A stretch of 64,000 nt of DNA from Sphingomicrobium flavum (lineage in GTDB: Bacteria; Pseudomonadota; Alphaproteobacteria; Sphingomonadales; Sphingomonadaceae), in contig NZ_CP102630.1 in NCBI RefSeq assembly GCF_024721605.1, forward strand, positions 930,001 through 994,000, written 5' to 3'. Numbering within the stretch: position 1 is the first letter of the stretch; every line of letters begins with the position of its first letter. The notes under the pieces are model-generated. The model was not told the origin of the DNA. It did not search any database and saw nothing but the letters and a program-made list of their open reading frames with translations. Made by a program: the position numbers and the translations under genes. Below are positions 59,189 through 64,000 of this stretch, piece after piece.

Positions 59189-61204
59189 TCATTCTGCCGC
59201 CTCCGCAAAGCTTTCACCATGGATGAGTTCGGCCGAGCAGCGCTGCATGGTCGGGCTGGCGCGGCAGATGGCGTTGGTGAGGTAGAAATCGTTGATCGGA
59301 TAGTTCAGCGCCCCCTCACCCTTGGCCGCCACATCGGCGGGCGCATAAGGCAGGTCGACGATCGTTCCATCCTCGATCCCGAGTGCAGGGACGGCCTCGA
59401 TCATCGCGGCGCGGCACTGCGTGAAATTGTCGAAATTCAACGGCTTGCCGGTGAGTTCTGAGACAGCGCGAAAGATCGACCAATCCTCGCGGGCATCGCC
59501 AGGAGCGAAGACGGCTTTCTCGCTGCGCTGCACGCGGCCTTCGATATTGACATAAGTGCCATGCTTTTCGGCATAAGAAGCGCCCGGCAGGACCAGATCG
59601 GCCTGCGCCGCGCCCTTGTCGCCATGATGACCGACATAGATTTTGAAGGCGTTGGGGAAGGCATCGGCGCTGAGTTCATCGGCGCCCAGCATCAGCACCA
59701 GCTTGGGCTTGGCCGCGATCAGGCCGGCAAGGCCATCTTCGTGGAAATAGCCCAGCATCAACCCCGCCATACGCGCTGCCGCAGTATGGAGGACATTATA
59801 GCCGTTCCAGCCATCCTTCACGATGCCCAGCGCCTTGGCGGCAGCCTGGGCATCGCCCTGCCCGCCTGCAGCCAACAGGCCCGGCCCGGCGATCATTGCA
59901 GGTCGCTCGGCGGCCTTGAAAGCGTCGGTCAGTTCGCCCGGCAGGTCATTGAGCAGCTTCAAATCACCGCCAAGCCAGGTAACCGGGTAAGTGAGGTCAA
60001 CCTGATGCCCGATGGCGAAGACCTTGGTGCCACGGCGCACCGCCTTGCGGATGCGGGTGTTGACCAGCGGCGCTTCCCAGCGCGGGTTGGTGCCCGCCAG
60101 CAGGATGACATCGGCATCTTCCAGCTCGGCCAGCGGCGTGTTGAAGGCGACGGCGGCGAGGTTGGAGACGTTATAATCGAGGCCGGTCTGGCGACCTTCG
60201 AAAAGCGTCCCCTTCTGCTGCGCCAGCAGCGCGCGGGCCGCGAACATGGTTTCGGCATCGACCATGTCACCGGCGACGCAGGCGACCTTGGACTTGGCCT
60301 CACCCAGCTTGTCGGCGAACAGCTTGAGCGCTTCGTTCCAGTCGGCAGCGCGCAATTTGCCCTTTTCGCGGATCCAGGGGCGATCGAGGCGGCGGCGCAC
60401 CAGCGCGTCGACATGGTGGCGCGTCTTGTCGTGCGCCCATTCCTCGTTCACCGCATCGTTGATGCGCGGCAGGATGCGCATGACCTGGCGGCCGCGCACG
60501 TCCATGCGGATATTGGTGCCGACCGCGTCCATGACGTCGATGCCGGGGACCTTCTTCAATTCCCAAGGGCGTGCTTCGAAGCTGTAGGGCGCCGACAGCA
60601 AGGCACCGACCGGGCAGAGATCGACCAGATTGCCGGACAATTCGCTCGTTACCGCCTGCTCGAGAAAGCTGGTGATCTGCGCATCTTCGCCGCGATAATA
60701 CATGCCCAGCTCGTCCGTGCCGGCCACTTCTTCGGTGAAGCGGACGCAGCGCGTGCACTGGATGCAGCGGGTCATCGAGGTCTTGACGATGGGCCCCATA
60801 TATTTGTCTTCGACCGCGCGCTTATTCTCGTCATAGCGCGAGGTGCCGCGACCGTAGGCCATGGCCTGGTCCTGCAGATCGCATTCGCCGCCCTGGTCGC
60901 AGATCGGGCAATCGAGCGGATGGTTGATCAGCAGAAATTCCATCACCCCTTCACGCGCTTTTTTCACCAGCGCGCTGTCGGTGCGGATTTCCTGGCCCTC
61001 GGCGGCGGGCAAGGCGCAGCTGGCCTGCGGCTTGGGCGGCCCGGGCTTCACCTCGACAAGGCACATGCGGCAATTGCCCGCGATGGAGAGGCGCTCATGA
61101 TAGCAGAAACGCGGGATTTCCTTGCCCGCAAGCTCGCACGCCTGCAGCACAGTCGCGCCCTGCGGAACCTCGATCTCGACGCCATCTACGGTGAGTTTAG
61201 GCAT
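59189..61204 (-). CDS. nuoG: NADH-quinone oxidoreductase subunit G
   Basis: Largest peripheral subunit, 671 residues, carrying clusters N1b, N5 and N4. N-terminal 2Fe-2S ligands are in CYHERLSIAGNCRMC, the His/Cys ligands of N5 in NHPLDCPICDQGGECDLQD, and the N4 cluster begins in SMTRCIQCTRCVRF. The remainder is a molybdopterin-oxidoreductase-like fold without the cofactor. Its start overlaps nuoF (one base, TAATG). A repeat-bearing gap follows before nuoH. Confidence 0.96.
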   Translation of the reverse strand: MPKLTVDGVEIEVPQGATVLQACELAGKEIPRFCYHERLSIAGNCRMCLVEVKPGPPKPQASCALPAAEGQEIRTDSALVKKAREGVMEFLLINHPLDCPICDQGGECDLQDQAMAYGRGTSRYDENKRAVEDKYMGPIVKTSMTRCIQCTRCVRFTEEVAGTDELGMYYRGEDAQITSFLEQAVTSELSGNLVDLCPVGALLSAPYSFEARPWELKKVPGIDVMDAVGTNIRMDVRGRQVMRILPRINDAVNEEWAHDKTRHHVDALVRRRLDRPWIREKGKLRAADWNEALKLFADKLGEAKSKVACVAGDMVDAETMFAARALLAQQKGTLFEGRQTGLDYNVSNLAAVAFNTPLAELEDADVILLAGTNPRWEAPLVNTRIRKAVRRGTKVFAIGHQVDLTYPVTWLGGDLKLLNDLPGELTDAFKAAERPAMIAGPGLLAAGGQGDAQAAAKALGIVKDGWNGYNVLHTAAARMAGLMLGYFHEDGLAGLIAAKPKLVLMLGADELSADAFPNAFKIYVGHHGDKGAAQADLVLPGASYAEKHGTYVNIEGRVQRSEKAVFAPGDAREDWSIFRAVSELTGKPLNFDNFTQCRAAMIEAVPALGIEDGTIVDLPYAPADVAAKGEGALNYPINDFYLTNAICRASPTMQRCSAELIHGESFAEAAE

Positions 61205-62508
61205 TATTCGGCAGCCTCCAGCTGGTCGCCATTCTCCGCGATGCGGCGCTCAAGTTCGGGGCGGAAATGCTTGATCAGGCCCTGGATCGGCCAGGCGGCG
61301 GCGTCACCCAGGGCGCAGATGGTGTGGCCTTCGACCTGTTTCGTGACGTCATAGAGACGGTCGATCGTGTCCACTTCGGCATTGCCGTCGACCAGTTTCT
61401 CCATGGTGCGCCACATCCAGCCCGTGCCTTCGCGGCAGGGCGTGCACTGGCCGCAGCTTTCATGCTTGTAGAAGTAGGAAATGCGGCTGATCGCCTTCAC
61501 GATATCGGTGGATTTATCCATGACGATGACCGCCGCGGTGCCAAGGCCGCTGCCCTGTTCCTTGAGGCCGTCAAAATCCATCGGGCAATCCATGATGTCC
61601 CTCGCGGGCACCAGCGGGACGGACGAGCCGCCCGGGATGACGGCAAGGAGGTTGTCCCAGCCGCCGGTGATGCCGCCGCAATGCTTCTCGATCAGCTCGC
61701 GGAAGGGAATGCTCATCGCTTCCTCGACCACGCAGGGCTTTTCGACATGGCCCGAAATCTGGAACAGCTTGGTGCCGGCGTTATTCTCGCGCCCGAAGCT
61801 TTTGAACCATGCCGCGCCGCGCCGCAGGATGGCCGGGACCACCGCGATGCTTTCGACATTGTTGACTGTGGTGGGGCAGCCATAAAGGCCCGCACCTGCC
61901 GGGAATGGCGGTTTGAGGCGCGGCTGGCCCTTCTTGCCTTCCAGGCTTTCCAGCATCGCGGTTTCTTCGCCGCAGATATAGGCGCCCGCGCCGCGGTGCA
62001 GGAAGAGATCGAAATCATAGCCCGAGCCTGCGGCATTCTTGCCGAGCAGGCCCGCCTCATAGGCTTCGTCGATCGCCTTCTGCATGGCGATCGCTTCCTG
62101 GATATATTCGCCGCGAATGTAGATGTAACAAGCGCGCGCGCGCATCGCGAAGCTGGCCAACAGCGCGCCCTCGATCAGCTTGTGCGGATCATGGCGGATG
62201 ATTTCGCGGTCCTTGCACGAACCGGGCTCGCTTTCATCGGCGTTGATGACGAGGAAGTTGGGGCGGCCGGGCGTGGGCTCCTTGGGCATGAAGCCCCATT
62301 TCACGCCGGTCGGGAAGCCCGCACCGCCGCGCCCGCGCAGGCCGGATTCCTTGACAATCTCGATGATCGCGTCCTGGCCCAGCGCCATCAGCTTCTTGGT
62401 GTCGTCCCAATCGCCGCGCGCCTGCGCCGACTTCAGGTCCGCGCCCTGGAAGCCATAGACGTTGGTGAAGATCCGATCCTTGTCGGTCAGGCTGGTGATG
62501 CCGCTCAT
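61204..62508 (-). CDS. nuoF: NADH-quinone oxidoreductase subunit F
   Basis: NADH- and FMN-binding subunit of complex I (434 residues). [20 protein letters not shown] binds [27 protein letters not shown] is the NADH-site loop, and [12 protein letters not shown] with a later Cys (HTICALGD) ligates the N3 4Fe-4S cluster. The start at 62508 overlaps the stop of a 46-residue gene (ATGA) and is preceded by GGGAG; the 65 codons upstream are out of frame with real small genes and not part of nuoF. Confidence 0.96.
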   Translation of the reverse strand: MSGITSLTDKDRIFTNVYGFQGADLKSAQARGDWDDTKKLMALGQDAIIEIVKESGLRGRGGAGFPTGVKWGFMPKEPTPGRPNFLVINADESEPGSCKDREIIRHDPHKLIEGALLASFAMRARACYIYIRGEYIQEAIAMQKAIDEAYEAGLLGKNAAGSGYDFDLFLHRGAGAYICGEETAMLESLEGKKGQPRLKPPFPAGAGLYGCPTTVNNVESIAVVPAILRRGAAWFKSFGRENNAGTKLFQISGHVEKPCVVEEAMSIPFRELIEKHCGGITGGWDNLLAVIPGGSSVPLVPARDIMDCPMDFDGLKEQGSGLGTAAVIVMDKSTDIVKAISRISYFYKHESCGQCTPCREGTGWMWRTMEKLVDGNAEVDTIDRLYDVTKQVEGHTICALGDAAAWPIQGLIKHFRPELERRIAENGDQLEAAE

Positions 62509-62645
62509 ATCGCGATCACTCCCATGGCAAACAGCACCCCAATGACGATGATGGCCGCGATCAGGACGAACTTGATCGTCCCCACGACGAAGCGGAAGAT
62601 GAGGAAGGCGATGACCAGCGCAATGATGAGGGCGGCAATGCTCAT
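62505..62645 (-). CDS. Very small membrane protein, 46 residues (nuoE-nuoF gap, third of three)
   Basis: [20 protein letters not shown] starts a 46-residue, almost wholly hydrophobic protein with two membrane segments (about 3-19 and 24-45) around a small basic turn (RFVVGTIK). The ATG follows GGAGAAGAAG; it overlaps the previous gene by one base (TGATG) and its stop overlaps the nuoF ATG by 4. No family is recognised. Its place suggests a complex I accessory or assembly role, which is inference only. Confidence 0.75.
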   Translation of the reverse strand: MSIAALIIALVIAFLIFRFVVGTIKFVLIAAIIVIGVLFAMGVIAI

Positions 62646-62791
62646 CACTTCTTCTCCAGCAATTTCTGCGCGCCCAGCACCACGACGGCGGCCAGCGCGA
62701 CACCGATGATGAGACCGATGAAGTTGCCGACGATCTTGAACGCCAGGATCACCAGCAGGATGGCGGCGATGATCTTGATGACATTATTCAT
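62645..62791 (-). CDS. Very small membrane protein, 48 residues (nuoE-nuoF gap, second of three)
   Basis: [20 protein letters not shown] opens a 48-residue protein with two hydrophobic segments (about 5-18 and 24-41) and a charged end QKLLEKK. A strong GGGGAGG site lies just upstream, and the ATG overlaps the stop of the 57-residue gene (ATGA). It resembles the following 46-residue protein in layout (two helices, short basic loop) more than in sequence. No family is recognised. Confidence 0.75.
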   Translation of the reverse strand: MNNVIKIIAAILLVILAFKIVGNFIGLIIGVALAAVVVLGAQKLLEKK

Positions 62792-62961
62792 GATGCGTCA
62801 GCCTCCCCATCCTTGCGACCGAAGAAAAAGCCGAAGCCGCCCAGAAGGAAGCCTAGCAGCACCCAGACGATCCAGGGATCGCCATTGAGGAACTTCCAGA
62901 TGGCAACGCCGAGAAAGATCGCGCCAATCCCGCCTGCGCCTTTTCCTGTGTTGCTGGCCAT
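62788..62961 (-). CDS. Very small membrane protein, 57 residues (nuoE-nuoF gap, first of three)
   Basis: A 57-residue protein: Gly-rich start (MASNTGKGAGGIGAIFLGVA), a second hydrophobic stretch (WIVWVLLGFLLGGFGFFFG) and an acidic end RKDGEADAS. The ATG overlaps the nuoE stop (TGATG) and follows a G-rich stretch at the nuoE end. Not recognised; too short for routine gene callers, so it may be missing from many annotations. Confidence 0.72.
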   Translation of the reverse strand: MASNTGKGAGGIGAIFLGVAIWKFLNGDPWIVWVLLGFLLGGFGFFFGRKDGEADAS

Positions 62962-63626
62962 CACCACTGCCCCCGATAGTCATAGTTGCGTTCGGCCATT
63001 TTCTTGAGGCTCGTCGGGCCGCCTTCGGGGCAGCTTGCGGTGCGGCCGGTCTGCGAACCCGTCTTGGGCTCCTGGCCTGCCGCCAGCGCATCGAGGATCG
63101 CGCCCGCGCTTTCGGCGGTGAGGTCCTCATAATTGTCGTCGTTGATCTGGAACATCGGCGCGTTGGCGCAGGTGCCCATGCACTCGACCTCGGTCAGCGT
63201 GAACAGGCCATCATCGGTGGTGTGGCCACGCTCCATCCCGCGCGCCTGGCAAGCCTCGATGATGCTTTCCGCGCCGCGCAGCATGCAGGGCGTCGTGCCG
63301 CAAACCTGGACATGATATTTGCCGACGGGGACGAGGTTATACATGGTGTAGAAGCTCGCCACTTCCATCACGCGCACCACCGGCATGTCGAGCGACTTGG
63401 CGACGAATTCGATTACCGGCACGGGCAGCCAACCCTGCGTATCGGTCATCCGCCCGACCTGCCGCTGCGCAAGATCGAGGAACGGCAAACAGGCCGACGC
63501 CTGGCGCCCGGCGGGATATTTGGCGAGAATCTTGTCCGCCTCGACCTGGGCGACATCGTCCCAGGCAAACGAGCCCCACTGCGCGCGCAGTTCCGGCGTT
63601 TCGGCGGCAAAATGACGGTTGGCCAT
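62961..63626 (-). CDS. nuoE: NADH-quinone oxidoreductase subunit E
   Basis: Thioredoxin-fold subunit with 2Fe-2S cluster N1a. The 221 residues include the family helices (LPFLDLAQRQVGRMTDTQGW, VMEVASFYTMYNLVPVGKYH) and the four Cys ligands in QVCGTTPCMLRGAESI and VECMGTCANAPM. The C-terminus is extended by ~35 residues (GSQTGRTASCPEGGPTSLKK), as in many alphaproteobacteria. It overlaps the preceding 92-residue gene by one base (TAATG) and is followed by three tiny membrane protein genes. Confidence 0.96.
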   Translation of the reverse strand: MANRHFAAETPELRAQWGSFAWDDVAQVEADKILAKYPAGRQASACLPFLDLAQRQVGRMTDTQGWLPVPVIEFVAKSLDMPVVRVMEVASFYTMYNLVPVGKYHVQVCGTTPCMLRGAESIIEACQARGMERGHTTDDGLFTLTEVECMGTCANAPMFQINDDNYEDLTAESAGAILDALAAGQEPKTGSQTGRTASCPEGGPTSLKKMAERNYDYRGQW

Positions 63627-63904
63627 TAGCTAGAAGCCTTTTTTCGCTTAAATGAATCACCGAACCAAACCCAAGCAATAGTCGTCATGCCAAGCAAGGC
63701 TCCGGCCACCATTGCGACGGCTTCGGAAACGGTAGCTTCAAGATCGGCAAAGCCCCAAGCCAGATAGGCTAGCAGAAGACCGAAAATGAGCTTTTCGAGA
63801 TGTGCACCCTTGTAAATGGCACCCAGAACCAATTTCAGCACCCACGACATTAGTATCAGCGGAATTGCGGTGCCGAAGAAGTAAAGGAGAATAATCAGAT
63901 TCAC
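63626..63904 (-). CDS. Small membrane protein of 92 residues inserted between nuoD and nuoE
   Basis: Not recognised. The GTG-initiated protein has three probable membrane helices: [37 protein letters not shown] and [20 protein letters not shown], with a basic end [14 protein letters not shown] precedes the start, which overlaps the nuoD stop as GTGA; its stop overlaps the nuoE ATG (TAATG). Base composition is less GC-rich than its neighbours (the sequence has many AT-rich codons), which may mean later acquisition. Confidence 0.8.
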   Translation of the reverse strand: MNLIILLYFFGTAIPLILMSWVLKLVLGAIYKGAHLEKLIFGLLLAYLAWGFADLEATVSEAVAMVAGALLGMTTIAWVWFGDSFKRKKASS

Positions 63905-64000
63905 CGATCACACTCCCCGAAGACTACGTCGATCGCGCTGAGCACCGCGGTGGTGTCGGCGAGCATGTGGCCTTTCATCATGAAATCCATCGCCTGCAGG
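63901..64000 (-). CDS. nuoD: NADH-quinone oxidoreductase subunit D, C-terminal end only
   Basis: Only the last 32 codons are in the window; the rest lies past base 64000. They read [20 protein letters not shown] followed by CDR and stop, the invariant C-terminus of NuoD, which lines the quinone pocket of complex I. The TGA overlaps the GTG of the 92-residue gene downstream. Confidence 0.93.
   Translation of the reverse strand, partial: LQAMDFMMKGHMLADTTAVLSAIDVVFGECDR

Overview
The window is a housekeeping stretch of an alphaproteobacterial chromosome, most likely from the order Sphingomonadales. This rests on high G+C coding sequence, dense NTGA-type gene overlaps, and several gene orders I associate with that order: rpsB-tsf-pyrH-frr-uppS-cdsA; pckA divergent from chvI-chvG-hprK-rapZ-PTS IIA-HPr; a trp-type glutaminase next to lexA-comEC-gltX-gltA; and a complete C-terminal nuo operon. 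I see no prophage, transposase, integrase, CRISPR array, rRNA or tRNA.

Layout. 1-6.3 kb (mostly minus): CDP-diacylglycerol synthesis, undecaprenyl-PP synthase, ribosome recycling, UMP kinase, EF-Ts, S2, then pssA and psd. Between rpsB and pssA lies a plus-strand 72-residue membrane protein behind two LexA-type boxes. 6.4-16.2 kb: isocitrate dehydrogenase, a GNAT-nitrilase fusion, a Kef-type antiporter, IMP dehydrogenase, a CitE-like lyase, an SPFH/NfeD pair and a lipocalin. 16.3-22.4 kb: PEP carboxykinase facing the ChvI/ChvG two-component system and a regulatory phosphotransferase relay. 22.5-29.5 kb: rRNA/tRNA methyltransferase-like protein, META lipoprotein, RmuC, a cytosolic copper-storage protein, def, recR, fmt, truA, panD. 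29.5-30 kb: a 430-bp non-coding stretch of short palindromic and tandem repeats. 30-38 kb: trxB, pyrG, secG, tpiA, ppiD, a lone trpG/pabA, and lexA with its own LexA box. 38-47.6 kb: comEC, gltX, gltA, a histidine-kinase-like protein without its phospho-acceptor histidine, a nucleotidyltransferase-like/membrane protein, and a large membrane-anchored coiled-coil protein. 47.6-64 kb (all minus): nuoD (end only) through nuoN, then birA, coaX, rnj and a DUF1467 gene.

The most unusual part is the nuo operon. Five small unrecognised genes are threaded between canonical subunits with 1-4 nt overlaps: a 92-residue membrane protein (nuoD/nuoE), three very small membrane proteins of 57, 48 and 46 residues (nuoE/nuoF), and a 171-residue exported protein (nuoH/nuoI). 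Palindromic repeats interrupt the operon at its only two sizeable gaps (nuoG/nuoH and nuoI/nuoJ). The second notable item is the SOS-type small membrane protein at 4603-4821, whose two GAAC-N7-GAAC operators match the box in front of lexA in this same window.

Functional links: cdsA, pssA and psd form the phosphatidylethanolamine route; rpsB, tsf, frr, def, fmt, truA and gltX serve translation; icd, gltA and pckA feed central carbon and sit near ChvGI/PTS regulation; nuo, panD, coaX, trxB and birA serve respiration and cofactor metabolism. Start sites were chosen from ribosome-binding sites and family N-termini; where they differ from the longest reading frame this is stated.
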